Assembly (NCBI GenBank): GCA_012837935.1
Contig: DUQG01000014.1
Location: 62,001 to 126,000, forward strand
Source of the DNA: Bacteroidales bacterium
Lineage (GTDB): Bacteria; Bacteroidota; Bacteroidia; Bacteroidales; Paludibacteraceae
DNA: 64,000 nt
Reading direction: 5' to 3'
Below, in pieces: positions 35,124 to 43,935 of the stretch; within the stretch, counting starts at the first letter, position 1; the number at the start of each line of letters is the position of its first letter. The translations under genes were made by a program, and so were the position numbers. The notes beneath the pieces are model-generated. The model had not been told where the DNA came from and did not search any database. It worked only from the letters and a program-made list of their open reading frames with translations.

Positions 35124-35525
35124 TTAGAATTTAAATTTATCGAAGAAGCTGCGTTTTGTTTCATGTGTTTCTTCGTCATCCATTTCAACTTCTGTTTCAA
35201 TTTCCGCTTGAGGAACATATTCAGCTCTTGGTGTAGGTTCACCTTGTTCTCTTTTTATAAATTCGATTACATCTTCAAGTCCTTCTACGAACTTATCAAA
35301 ATCTTCTTTGTAAAGGAAAATTTTGTGTTTTTCGTACGTAATTTGTGCATTTTCATCATAACCTGTAACTTTTTTCTTGCTTTCAGTAATGGCGAGATAC
35401 AAATCATCATTACGACTTTTTTTTACGTCAAGATAATAAATTCTTTTGCCTGCTTTGATTGCCTGAGAGTAAATAATGTCACTTTCTTTTTTTTCAATCT
35501 CAAATTTCTTTTTTTCAACTTCCAT
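35124..35525 (-). CDS. PUR-like DUF3276 protein
   Basis: 133 residues. It begins 'FEIEKKESDIIYSQAIKAGKRIYYLDVKKSRNDDLYLAITESKK', the hallmark of the DUF3276 family, which has a PUR-alpha-like single-strand nucleic-acid-binding fold and is nearly universal in Bacteroidetes. A second PUR-like half follows ('HKIFLYKEDFDKFVEGLEDVIEFI'). The tail is acidic and ends 'KRSFFDKFKF'. Role in nucleic-acid binding is inferred from the fold; no phenotype is known to me. Confidence 0.85.
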   Translation of the reverse strand: MEVEKKKFEIEKKESDIIYSQAIKAGKRIYYLDVKKSRNDDLYLAITESKKKVTGYDENAQITYEKHKIFLYKEDFDKFVEGLEDVIEFIKREQGEPTPRAEYVPQAEIETEVEMDDEETHETKRSFFDKFKF

Positions 35526-35844
35526 AAGCCTGATACTTTTTTAGAGCTGTTTACGCATCGTGTTTTTGTGACGATGTTGTTTGCTCTGATAAATGCTTTT
35601 TATTTTAATTTTTTAATGAATTACACGAGCAAGCCCGTACTTTTTAATTTGCGATGCCAAATTTCAGAATATTTTTTTAATTAATCAAATTCATTGACTT
35701 AATAATGCTATGTTTTGTTATTTTTTTTGAGGTTTTTCCGCATTTTTAAATCAAATTAGTGATATTTCCACCCCAAATTAACAAGAATGAGAGGAAAAAT
35801 CTTTACCTTTGCATAAAATTTTTGATTGTTGAATAAAAGAGTTT
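35526..35844. other. 319-base divergent spacer
   Basis: AT-rich region between DUF3276 (-) and nusB (+). A -7 box for nusB is at 35814. No ORF, RNA or repeat is convincing; long T runs near 35590-35740. Confidence 0.5.
35814..35821 (+). promoter_or_regulatory. Putative -7 box of nusB
   Basis: TACCTTTG fits TAnnTTTG and lies 23 bases before the ATG. Confidence 0.5.
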
Positions 35845-36780
35845 ATGATAAATCGAGTTTTACTGAGAATTAAAATTATTCAAGCTGTCTATTCTTTTTA
35901 CAAAGGCGGTGGCAAGTCCATCCCGGCGGCAGAAAAAGAGTTGTTTTACAGCATTGAAAAGACTTACGAGCTTTATTTTCATTTATTGCAGCTATCGGTT
36001 GAGGTAACTAAATATGCTGCTCAACGGATTGATGCGCGCAAAAACAAATTGCGTCCTACCGATGAAGATTTAAATCCCAATACACGTTTTATAGATAATG
36101 CTTTTGTCGACTTGCTATCGCGAAATGAGCATTTAAATAACTTTATAGCAGAACATAAAATTTCTTGGGCAGATAATTTTGATACTGTTAAATTGGTGTA
36201 TGATTTGATTGTGGAGTCTGACTTTTATGCCGAATATATGGCTGCCGAGAGCACGGATTTTACAGCCGATAAAAATCTTTGGAGAAAGATTTTCAGAAAC
36301 ATAATTTTACAGTGCGAGGAATTTTTTGAATCCATTGAAGACCAAAGTATTTACTGGACAGACGATTTGGATATTGTGGTTAGCTTTATTATTAAAACAA
36401 TTAAGCGATTTGACCTGAAAGGTGGAGTGGAGCAGGAGTTACTGCCGATGTTCAGAGACGAAGATGATGCTGAGTTTGCAAGCAAATTGTTTAGAGAAAC
36501 GCTTGAAAACGAAGCAAAACTTTTAGAAATAGTCGATAATAATACTAAAAACTGGGATTTAGATAGGATTGCATTTATGGATACGATTATTATGCAAACA
36601 GCTCTGGCGGAAATTATGTCATTCCCAACAATTCCGGTAAGTGTTACATTAAATGAATATATCGAAATTGCTAAAAATTACAGTACGCCTAAAAGCGCAG
36701 TCTTTATCAACGGTGTGTTAGATTCAGCCGTAAAAGAACTAAAAGCAGAGAATAAATTGATAAAAGTAGTTAGAATTTAG
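35845..36780 (+). CDS. nusB: Transcription antitermination factor NusB
   Basis: 311 residues, longer than proteobacterial NusB (about 140) but normal for Bacteroidetes, which have an N-terminal extension. The conserved NusB core is near the C-terminus: 'WDLDRIAFMDTIIMQTALAEIMSFPTIPVSVTLNEYIEIAKNYSTPKSAVFINGVLDSAV'. It binds boxA RNA with NusE during rRNA transcription. It leads the usual nusB-yajC-YbbR order. Confidence 0.92.
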   Translation: MINRVLLRIKIIQAVYSFYKGGGKSIPAAEKELFYSIEKTYELYFHLLQLSVEVTKYAAQRIDARKNKLRPTDEDLNPNTRFIDNAFVDLLSRNEHLNNFIAEHKISWADNFDTVKLVYDLIVESDFYAEYMAAESTDFTADKNLWRKIFRNIILQCEEFFESIEDQSIYWTDDLDIVVSFIIKTIKRFDLKGGVEQELLPMFRDEDDAEFASKLFRETLENEAKLLEIVDNNTKNWDLDRIAFMDTIIMQTALAEIMSFPTIPVSVTLNEYIEIAKNYSTPKSAVFINGVLDSAVKELKAENKLIKVVRI

Positions 36781-36831
36781 ACGGATAGACTTATAGAGTA
36801 CAGACTATTAGACTTTAAGAGCATAGACTTT
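36779..36831 (+). repeat. Degenerate 7-8 bp AGAC array
   Basis: AGAC or AGAG units start at 36779, 36787, 36795, 36802, 36810, 36818 and 36825, so the period is 8 with occasional 7. It begins in the nusB stop codon. It is followed by two copies of a TTTTATCTTTCA motif about 17 bases apart. Confidence 0.7.
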
Positions 36832-36909
36832 TTGAATATGGAATTTTATCTTTCACATTTTATCTTTCATATTTTATTTCAGAATATTTAACTTCAAATT
36901 TTATAAAAA

Positions 36910-37248
36910 ATGAACCTATTAAACATTTTATTACAAACACAACAAACTGCACCTGCCGGACAGCAAGGAGGCGGAATGGGCGGATACAGTGGTATCTTAA
37001 TGATGGTGCTTATTTTTGTGGTTTTCTACTTCTTTATGATTCGTCCACAAACGAAACGTCAGAAAGAAATCAAAGCACAACGTGAAGCTATGAAGCAAGG
37101 CGATAGAGTAGTAACTTCCGGAGGTATTTATGGTCGTATTCGTGATATCAAAGAAAATACTTTCACGATTGAGATTGCTGATAATGTAAGAATTACGGTG
37201 GACAAAAACTCTGTATTCGCAACTGCGAACGATATCGAAACAAAATAA
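36910..37248 (+). CDS. yajC: Preprotein translocase accessory subunit YajC
   Basis: 112 residues. One membrane helix ('YSGILMMVLIFVVFYFFMI', about 26-44) is followed directly by 'RPQTKRQKEIKAQREAMKQGDRVVTSGGIYGRI', the YajC signature. It associates with SecDF in the Sec translocon. The N-terminus is a short Gly/Gln-rich segment. It follows nusB and precedes the YbbR gene by 26 bases. Confidence 0.93.
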   Translation: MNLLNILLQTQQTAPAGQQGGGMGGYSGILMMVLIFVVFYFFMIRPQTKRQKEIKAQREAMKQGDRVVTSGGIYGRIRDIKENTFTIEIADNVRITVDKNSVFATANDIETK

Positions 37249-37274
37249 GTTTTTAACCTTTTTGTATATCAGAC

Positions 37275-38255
37275 GTGTCTGAAATCCAGAAACATAATAA
37301 CTTTTTCAAAAAACTTAAGCGTCTTTTATTTACAAAAGACGCTTTCATCTTTTTGTTTTTTCTTGCCTTGGCGGGTGCGTTTTGGTTTGTGCAATCTCTT
37401 GATCAGCAGCGCGAAACAGTACTTCGAATTCCGGTTGACTATATGGGAATACCGGAGGATGTAGAATTGACAAATGAGTTGCCACGTCGTATTGATGTAA
37501 CTATTCGAGATGAGGGCTTAACGCTTTTGAAGTACAATAAAAGTAATACTGTACCGCTTGCACTCGATTTAGAGCGAGTTTATTTCGCAAAAGGACGAAT
37601 TGTAATCACTGCCGATCAACTGAAAAACAGAATTTCTCGTTATGTGCTTCCTACAACAGCCGTTTTGAAGTTTAATCCGGACTCAATTGTGGTAGAGTAC
37701 TTTAAGCTAGAATCAGCCACGTTACCTATCAAATTGCAAGGCGATGTAAAACTTTCATCTCAATATGTGTTGAGTGATAGCGTACGCATTGAGCCATCGA
37801 AGGTAAAAGTTTTTGGTCCGAAGGAAGTGGTAGATACCATGACGGCAGTATTTACAGAGAAACTTGATCTGAGATCGGTGGATGATACTACTTTGGTAAA
37901 AGTAAAACTTGAAAAGCCAAAGTCTGGAATAAAGTATTCATTCGATGATGTGAATGTGGGGATTTTTGTTGAAATGTTTACGGAAAAGAAAATTGAAGTT
38001 CCGATAACCATTATCAATGCGCCCGAAAATGTGAATGTTAGGTTGTTTCCACATACGGTTAGTGTAACTTACAATGTGGGAATAAGTAATTTCAATCGGG
38101 TAAAAGAGAACGATATTCAGGTTATATTTGACTACACGGAAGCCAAAGAACTTCAAAGAAGACGTTACGAATTGCAGATTAAAAACAATTCGAAATATAT
38201 TTCGAGCATACGTTCAACGCCTGAGCGTGTAGAGTTTCTGATAGAAGAAAAATAG
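37275..38255 (+). CDS. YbbR-domain protein
   Basis: 326 residues. The start codon is a TTG or GTG-type codon (the sequence reads GTG at 37275), since no ATG opens the conserved N-terminus. One membrane helix ('AFIFLFFLALAGAFWFVQSL', about 19-38) is followed by an extracytoplasmic region with YbbR-like beta repeats ('RRIDVTIRDEGLTL', 'SSQYVLSDSVRIEPSKVKVFGPKEVVDTM'). Its place after nusB-yajC is standard in Bacteroidales. YbbR proteins are linked to cyclic-di-AMP synthesis in Firmicutes by the CdaR homologue; whether that holds here is unknown. Confidence 0.8.
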   Translation: MSEIQKHNNFFKKLKRLLFTKDAFIFLFFLALAGAFWFVQSLDQQRETVLRIPVDYMGIPEDVELTNELPRRIDVTIRDEGLTLLKYNKSNTVPLALDLERVYFAKGRIVITADQLKNRISRYVLPTTAVLKFNPDSIVVEYFKLESATLPIKLQGDVKLSSQYVLSDSVRIEPSKVKVFGPKEVVDTMTAVFTEKLDLRSVDDTTLVKVKLEKPKSGIKYSFDDVNVGIFVEMFTEKKIEVPITIINAPENVNVRLFPHTVSVTYNVGISNFNRVKENDIQVIFDYTEAKELQRRRYELQIKNNSKYISSIRSTPERVEFLIEEK

Positions 38256-38342
38256 AAATTCACTATAATTATTTTATTTTAATATATCTTGTCGGTAGAG
38301 CTTTTTCGGCTTAGAGGGTTAGCTTTACATATTTCATATTTC

Positions 38343-38489
38343 ATCAAACGTCAAACATCAAACATCAAACACCAAACATCAAACATCAAACGTCAAACGT
38401 CAAACATCAAACATCAAACACCAAACATCAAACATCAAACGTCAAACGTCAAACATCAAACATCAAACGTCAAACGTCAAACATCAAAC
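38343..38489 (+). repeat. Heptamer array [AG][TC]CAAAC, 21 perfect units
   Basis: Twenty-one consecutive units in exact 7-base register, using only ATCAAAC, GTCAAAC and ACCAAAC. Units 3-9 and 10-16 have the same order of variants, giving a 49-bp higher-order repeat. The array ends 5 bases before the DUF4293 start codon, so it forms the whole upstream leader of that gene. Confidence 0.95.
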
Positions 38490-38494
38490 TTATT

Positions 38495-38965
38495 ATGTGG
38501 CAACGCATTCAAACACTATATTTTATTCTGGTAATCGGTCTGATGACTGCCGCCATTCTTTTGCCTAATGCAGAATTTTTCTTGCAAGAAAAAAACATTA
38601 CTTATCAACTTGATTCTCGTGGAATGGTTGAGCTTGACGAACAAGGCGCAGCAAAAGGCGTAATAGGAACAAATCCATTGACTTTTCTCTTTGGATTTAT
38701 TATTTTCATAGCGCTTTACACCATTATTTCTTTCAAGAATCGTCGTCGTCAGATACGAATGGCAACAATTAATCTGTTGCTGATTATTATCTATATTGCG
38801 GCTATGGTCATTTATATTATGGTCGCCAAAAATAAACTTAATGCAATCGTAACATGGAACTATCCGGTTATTTTTCCGCTTATTGCGCTGATATTTAATT
38901 ATCTGGGAATGAGAGGTGTTGCAAAGGATGAAAAACTGGTGCGCTCATTGGATAGACTGAGGTAG
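38495..38965 (+). CDS. DUF4293 membrane protein
   Basis: 156 residues. Starts 'MWQRIQTLYFILVIGLMTAAILLPNAEFF', the DUF4293 signature, with four hydrophobic segments (about 7-25, 63-80, 90-108, 118-136) and a basic C-terminus 'DEKLVRSLDRLR'. It is a Bacteroidetes-specific membrane protein of unknown function. The start is fixed by the conserved WQR; an in-frame upward extension would only translate the heptamer array. Confidence 0.85.
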   Translation: MWQRIQTLYFILVIGLMTAAILLPNAEFFLQEKNITYQLDSRGMVELDEQGAAKGVIGTNPLTFLFGFIIFIALYTIISFKNRRRQIRMATINLLLIIIYIAAMVIYIMVAKNKLNAIVTWNYPVIFPLIALIFNYLGMRGVAKDEKLVRSLDRLR

Positions 38966-38992
38966 ACTGAAGTCGGAAGACGGAAGCATGAA
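38965..38992 (+). repeat. Heptamer array GNNNGAA, 4 units
   Basis: Four consecutive 7-base units (GACTGAA, GTCGGAA, GACGGAA, GCATGAA) begin in the stop codon of the DUF4293 gene. Confidence 0.6.
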
Positions 38993-39060
38993 GTAGCTTA
39001 TAGTTAAGGGTGAAATAGTTTATAGTAAAAAGATAGTGCAACTCAACTTTAGCACTTTGT

Positions 39061-39102
39061 TTCCCCCTTGAAGGGAAATCCCCGAAGGGAAAAGGGGGGG
39101 GG
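39061..39102 (+). repeat. CCCC/GGGG palindromic element with a G9 tract
   Basis: TTCCCCCTTGAAGGG and AAATCCCCGAAGGG form overlapping palindromes, the style of dispersed 'TAAATCCCCGAAGGGG' elements common in Bacteroidetes (memory). It ends in nine G residues at 39094-39102, 34 bases before the start of the Msr fusion. Confidence 0.65.
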
Positions 39103-39136
39103 TAAACATCTGAAAACTACTACACATCTCATATTT

Positions 39137-40093
39137 ATGACACAAACATACACTATAAAAGGAGCACAGGCATTATACTTGTTGCTCCTTTTTGTGTTTT
39201 CTGCATGTGGACAAACTCACAAAACAAATTCAAATACAATGAAATACAACGAATTAACTCCGGAAGAAGCTAACGTAATTCTTTACAAAGGAACTGAAAG
39301 ACCATATACAGGTGAGCTTTTGAATAATAAAGAAAAAGGTACTTATATCTGCAAGCAATGCGATGAACCGCTTTACAGTTCGGAAGATAAATTTGAGAGT
39401 AATTGCGGTTGGCTTAGCTTTGACGATGAAATAGAAGGTGCTGTTAGGCGAGTTCCGGATGCCGACGGTCGTCGAACAGAAATTGTATGTGCTAACTGTG
39501 GCGGACATTTAGGTCATGTTTTTGAAGGTGAAGGATTTACGTCTAAAAACACACGACATTGTGTAAATTCAATATCAATGAAATTTATTCCTGCGAAAAA
39601 ATCAACCACTGAAGCAGCCTATTTTGCATCGGGATGTTTTTGGGGAACGGAATATCATTTTATGAAAGCAAAAGGCGTACGTGTTACTACTGTCGGCTAC
39701 ATGGGCGGACATGTGCAAAATCCTTCCTACAAAGAGGTTTGTACAGGAACAACAGGACATGTGGAAACCACCGAAGTGCTTTTTGACAATACAAAAACGA
39801 GTTATGAAGAGTTGATAAAACTCTATTTTGAAACGCATGATTTCACACAAGTTGGCGGACAAGGACCGGACATTGGCGACCAATATCGTTCGGTCATTTT
39901 TTATGTGGATGAGTCGCAAAAAACAATGGCTGAAAAACATATCCAAATCCTTACAGAAAAAGGCTATAAAGTAGCCACAGAACTTCAATCGGCAGAAAAT
40001 TATGAGTTTTGGGATGCGGAAGATTATCATCAGCAATATTACGAAAAGAAAAACGGAACACCGTATTGCCATATTTATCGGAAAATATTCTAA
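39137..40093 (+). CDS. msrAB: Methionine sulfoxide reductase MsrB-MsrA fusion, lipoprotein
   Basis: 318 residues from the ATG at 39137; the upstream in-frame extension to 39068 lies in a repeat and lacks a signal. The start opens a lipoprotein signal with lipobox 'LLFVFSAC'. MsrB comes first: zinc CxxC pairs 'CKQC' and 'CANC', and the catalytic Cys in 'RHCVNSISM'. MsrA follows with 'ASGCFWGTEYHF', 'VGYMGGHVQNPSYKEVCTGTTGH' and 'DQYRSVIF'. It repairs S- and R-methionine sulfoxide in exported proteins. The order B then A is the less common one of the two fusions but is known in Bacteroidetes. Confidence 0.92.
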   Translation: MTQTYTIKGAQALYLLLLFVFSACGQTHKTNSNTMKYNELTPEEANVILYKGTERPYTGELLNNKEKGTYICKQCDEPLYSSEDKFESNCGWLSFDDEIEGAVRRVPDADGRRTEIVCANCGGHLGHVFEGEGFTSKNTRHCVNSISMKFIPAKKSTTEAAYFASGCFWGTEYHFMKAKGVRVTTVGYMGGHVQNPSYKEVCTGTTGHVETTEVLFDNTKTSYEELIKLYFETHDFTQVGGQGPDIGDQYRSVIFYVDESQKTMAEKHIQILTEKGYKVATELQSAENYEFWDAEDYHQQYYEKKNGTPYCHIYRKIF

Positions 40094-40164
40094 AGTCCCG
40101 AATTACAATTCTGTTACAACTTACAGAAAGAATATTCCGATTTTTTTAATCGGCATAATTGAGT

Positions 40165-40172
40165 TAAATTTG
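40165..40172 (+). promoter_or_regulatory. Putative -7 box
   Basis: TAAATTTG, 32 bases before the phnA-like start; fits the Bacteroidetes consensus. Confidence 0.45.
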
Positions 40173-40204
40173 CTTATTATTAATTTTTAAAAAATGAAAT
40201 AATT

Positions 40205-40546
40205 ATGAGTGATGCAGTAAAATGCCCGAAATGTGGGTCTGAGTTTACGTATGAGAATGGTCTTTTAATGGCTTGTACGCAGTGTTTCTTTGAGTGGGAT
40301 CCTGCCGAACTTGCAGCTCAAAAAGAGAATGAAGGAAAAATTTATGACGCTAACGGAAATGAGCTTCAAGATGGCGACACGATAATTGTAATTAAAGATT
40401 TGCCCGTGAAGGGTGCGCCGAAACCCATCAAAGCAGGAACGAAAGTGAAAAATATTCGTTTGACTGATGGCGACCATAATATCGATTGTAGAATTGATGG
40501 ATTTGGTGCTATGGCGTTAAAATCAGAATTTGTACGAAAAGCTTAA
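40205..40546 (+). CDS. PhnA-domain zinc-ribbon protein
   Basis: 113 residues. N-terminal zinc ribbon '[27 protein letters not shown]' (two CxxC pairs), then the PhnA domain '[40 protein letters not shown]'. The family was named for alkylphosphonate uptake in E. coli (yjdM/phnA), but its true role is not in phosphonate breakdown and remains open. An alkaline phosphatase gene follows after 18 bases, which may mean a shared transcript. Confidence 0.9.
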   Translation: MSDAVKCPKCGSEFTYENGLLMACTQCFFEWDPAELAAQKENEGKIYDANGNELQDGDTIIVIKDLPVKGAPKPIKAGTKVKNIRLTDGDHNIDCRIDGFGAMALKSEFVRKA

Positions 40547-40564
40547 ACAATTTAATTTACCACA

Positions 40565-42199
40565 ATGAAAAGATATTTCAGCTTTATAGTATTAATTTTT
40601 TTAATGCTATCAGTGGTTCTGGCGCAAGAAGTCAGACCTACCAAAAATTTGATAGTAATGATACCGGATGGAACGTCGCAGTCTGTTTTGTCGGCAGCAC
40701 GTTGGCTAAAGGTATATAGAAACGAAGGTACGCGTCTGCATATTGACCCGTATTTGAGCGGCAGTGTAACCACTTTTTCATCCAACGCACCTATTGGTGA
40801 CAGCGCCCCGACCACATCTTGCTATATGACAGGTGTGCCGCAGCAGGCAGGGAATATTTCCATTTATCCTGTGGCTGACCCTGAAAATGACTTGGTAAAA
40901 CTAAATCGGGATAGTGCATATCAGCCTTTGGCTACTATTCTTGAAGCAATGAAAATGGAACAAGGCAAAGCAGCCGGAATTGTTGCAACTTGTGAGTTTC
41001 CACATGCTACACCTGCCGACTGTGCATCGCATCATTACAATAGAAGCAAATATGAATTCTTAGCACCACAAATGGCTTTTAATAATGTGGATGTGGTATT
41101 TGGCGGTGGAAATGAATTTGTTTCTTCGGCAATGAAAGAGCATTTTCAAAATAACGGAACGACTTATATTCAGGATGACAAAAGGGCGATGATGAACTTT
41201 TTTGGGGAAAAAGTTTGGGCGCTTTTCGGCGAAAGAGCAATGCCTTACGATTTGGATAGAAATTCGGAAACTACACCTTCTATCTCTGAAATGACCGAGA
41301 AAGCTATTGAAGTTTTGAATAAAAATGAAAATGGTTTCTTTTTAATGGTGGAAGGAAGTAAAGTAGATTGGGCTGCACATGCGAATGATCCGGTGGGGAT
41401 GGTTAGTGAGTATTTGGCTTTTGATGAGGCAGTTGGAAAAGCCATTGAATTTGCAAAGAAAGATGGAAATACTACTGTGGTTATTTTGCCAGACCATTCC
41501 AATAGCGGTTTTTCTATCGGTAGAAATGGACTGAAAAAAAGTTATTCAAGCTTAACTTTGGAAGAACTTTTCGGACAACTTTCAAAAATCAAATATACGG
41601 CGGAAGGTTTAGAGAAAATTTTATTGCAAACTAAACCGGAAGATTTTAAGTCGGTTTTTGAAGAAAATACAGGTATAGAGCTTAGTGATGAAAAACTGAA
41701 AACACTTACCAGTTCCAAAAACTACAAAGTAGAGGATTACACAAAAGCTGCAAATGCAAATAATTTGACGCATAATATTATTGTTCTGTTGAACAGTAAA
41801 ATGCCGTTTGGATTTACCACCGGCGGTCATACAGGAGAGGAAGTTTTTCTTGCAGTATATCATCCACAAGGCGATATTTTGAAGGGTAACGTAAGAAATA
41901 CAGAAGTGCATGATTATTTGTATGCTGTAACCGGACTTGAAAAGTCTATGAAGCAGTTGACCGGTGAGATTTACGCAAAACATACGGATATTTTTGACGG
42001 TTTCAAATACAGCATTGAAGGCGATAAGGATTTCCCGAAATTAGCAGTAAAAAACAAAGGTAACACATTAGAAATTAATGCATTTACATCTGTTGCTTAC
42101 CTGAATGGAAAACCTTTTGACTTAGGTTCAGTAGCGGTTTATATCGATAAAAATAATATGTTCTATCTACCGAAAAATTTGGTTGATAAAATTAAGTAG
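40565..42199 (+). CDS. Alkaline phosphatase
   Basis: 544 residues with a signal peptide (about 1-20, ending SVVLAQ), so exported. The first metal Asp lies in 'LIVMIPDGTSQS', the nucleophile Ser in 'GDSAPTTSCYMTG' (aligned to PhoA DSAASATAW), and further metal ligands in 'EGSKVDWAAHANDP' and 'VVILPDHSNSG', then 'TTGGHTGEEVFLAVY'. It hydrolyses phosphate monoesters in the periplasm or outside. The order with the PhnA-like gene suggests a phosphate link, but no Pho box is visible. No T9SS tail. Confidence 0.9.
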   Translation: MKRYFSFIVLIFLMLSVVLAQEVRPTKNLIVMIPDGTSQSVLSAARWLKVYRNEGTRLHIDPYLSGSVTTFSSNAPIGDSAPTTSCYMTGVPQQAGNISIYPVADPENDLVKLNRDSAYQPLATILEAMKMEQGKAAGIVATCEFPHATPADCASHHYNRSKYEFLAPQMAFNNVDVVFGGGNEFVSSAMKEHFQNNGTTYIQDDKRAMMNFFGEKVWALFGERAMPYDLDRNSETTPSISEMTEKAIEVLNKNENGFFLMVEGSKVDWAAHANDPVGMVSEYLAFDEAVGKAIEFAKKDGNTTVVILPDHSNSGFSIGRNGLKKSYSSLTLEELFGQLSKIKYTAEGLEKILLQTKPEDFKSVFEENTGIELSDEKLKTLTSSKNYKVEDYTKAANANNLTHNIIVLLNSKMPFGFTTGGHTGEEVFLAVYHPQGDILKGNVRNTEVHDYLYAVTGLEKSMKQLTGEIYAKHTDIFDGFKYSIEGDKDFPKLAVKNKGNTLEINAFTSVAYLNGKPFDLGSVAVYIDKNNMFYLPKNLVDKIK

Positions 42200-42232
42200 A
42201 GTTTGTCTCTAAAACCAATACTTCGTTAATTT

Positions 42233-42973
42233 TTATGCGGCACTTGTGCCGTAATATAATAGTTCGTTGACATTCTTTTTATTTTTAAGTAAGTTCGGGT
42301 TTATGCCATACAAGGTAAAAAATCTTTCCAGCAATAATGCGTTGTGGTTTACTACTTTAATGTCACGCATAGAGAACAACTGATGTTGCTCTTTTGGAAT
42401 ACTAAACCAGTGTACAACTTTGGCAAGATTAATAGCCGTTAGCGATGCATTAAAGTGAAAATGCAGTTTGTTTTCATCCCTTGCTTGACAATTGTTTAAT
42501 CCGGTGTGTTGTTTGGCATCGCGGTACAAAAATTCAATTTGAAAACGATGGCGGAATGTATTCCATACATTCATTGCGTCTTCATCCAATTTAGTAGAAA
42601 AGAAAATCTTGATGTCTTTTGCTTTTTGATTTTCTAAATTTTTCACAATGCACACTTTTACAAGTTTCTTTAATGCAACAGCCTTTACTGTACCTGAAAA
42701 AACTTGTACATTTTCATCGTCTTGTTCAATCAGCGTAAAGTGATTCATGTCTAAATTGTTCAGATCGATAGCACCGCCGTTAGTTTTAGGACGACCACGT
42801 TTACCTGTTTTCAATGGCTCAATAACGTATTGCAATCTGACATCATCACGGAAACGGCAGATAACATCGAAGCCTTCGCTTGTCAACGAGTTGACAAAGG
42901 GTGCTTTTGCAAAATAAGCATCCACAACAACTGTTTTGGATATTTTCTGCAATTCTGTTTTTCTTTCTATTAG
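42233..42973 (-). pseudogene. IS4-type transposase, C-terminal half
   Basis: About 247 codons. Residues before the first possible start still read LIERKTELQ, which joins to the end of the other half. The DDE fold is visible: the second Asp in 'VVVDAYFAKAPFV', a disordered region with 'KRGRPKTNG', and the final Glu in 'FQIEFLYRDAKQHTGLNNCQAR'. Without the first Asp, which lies in the other half, it cannot be active. Confidence 0.85.
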
Positions 42974-43091
42974 TCAATAGTTCGTTAAGTTTATAATTAA
43001 CTTGCTGATAGTCAGCAGGTTAAGCGTTAAGATGTTTGTGTAAGTCATTGAAAATAAGCACCTTTATAGGTGTTACCAATACTTATAAGGT

Positions 43092-43587
43092 ATGACTTTC
43101 AAGACTTACAGCTTTAATAAATTTCAGTATCGTTCACTCTGCGAACAAAGTTTTTTATCATTCATAAAACCACTTGGTAAGCGGCATAAAGATTTTATGA
43201 TCGACGTTCTTTGGCTTATTTTAAGTATTCAAGGAAAAATCAACTTTCTTCAATTTGCTCGCTACGGCAAGCATAGCGAACAACATTATTGCAATTAGTT
43301 TGATAAAAAGTTTGATTTCCTTTCTTTCAATTCTGCAATGGTTCAAGCACATTGTTCTGAGAACAAAGTCATTGCCTTCGACCTAAGCTACATCCCTAAA
43401 TCAGGTAAGAAAACTGCCGGCACAGGCTATTTCTGGTCAGGTTGTTCTTCCCGTGCACTTTGGAGATTGGAAATTGGTGGAATAGCCGCAGTTGACATTG
43501 ACAATCACACTGCATTGCATCTGGAAGCCGTTCAAACTTTTTGTAAAGATAATCAAACTTTACTGGATTATTAATGCTCAATCACTA
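43092..43587 (+). pseudogene. IS4-type transposase, N-terminal half
   Basis: Reads 'LIKPLGKRHKDFMIDVLWLILSI'-like N-terminal helices, then the first catalytic Asp in 'IAFDLSYIPKSGK'. It is broken by an in-frame TAG at 43296-43298, where CAG is expected (the frame continues FDKKFDFLSFN), and by a one-base insertion near 43574 after 'TLLDY'. Removing the extra A gives DYYAQSL, which runs into the LIERKTEL of the other half. Confidence 0.8.
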
Positions 43588-43935
43588 ATTAATTTGCAGT
43601 GTTTTAGTATGTAAAGATACAAAATCCTGCAATTATATACAACTATGTATGAGGTTATTTTATTGAATATCAGATAAATAATGTCGTTTTAAGGAGCGAC
43701 TATTTAGTGTATGTTTATTTGTCTGACAGATTAATAGTTTTCCTTAAAAATATTTTTGACGTCAATGTGTGTTGTGTGAATGATGTTTTTAAGAAATCTG
43801 TTTGAGTGGAGATTTTATTATATAAAATTTTCTAAAACCGATGTGTGAAATTCAAAAAACAAAAAACTTCTATCGGAAACCTTATTGTTAGAGTTTTTTT
43901 GATAATTTTGTAGTCAAATAAATAACAAATCAGAT
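43588..43935. other. 348-base spacer between IS remnant and ddh
   Basis: AT-rich, no ORF or RNA seen. A -7-like box lies at 43902 before ddh. Confidence 0.5.
43902..43909 (+). promoter_or_regulatory. Putative -7 box of ddh
   Basis: TAATTTTG, 26 bases before the ATG at 43936. Confidence 0.5.

Larger units (their letters stand above)
42216..43587. mobile_element. Decayed IS4-type element with an internal inversion
   Basis: CAATACTTCGTTAA at 42216-42229 and CAATAGTTCGTTAA at 42975-42988 are the two IS ends, but they point the same way instead of inward. The transposase C-terminal half (42973-42233, - strand) ends at its IS end. The N-terminal half (43092-43587) lies on the + strand. The break points share ATTAG at 42969-42973 and CTAAT at 43585-43589. 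If the 42974-43587 part is inverted back, one IS of about 1.37 kb with a continuous transposase results. Both halves also carry or adjoin stop codons. Confidence 0.85.

Noticed and set aside
35088-35684. 198-residue Phe-rich ORF on the + strand
   Set aside because: It is the antisense shadow of the DUF3276 gene and AT-rich spacer.
38289-38534. ORF of 81 residues with repeated SNIKHQT
   Set aside because: It is only the translation of the heptamer array and runs into the real DUF4293 start in another frame.
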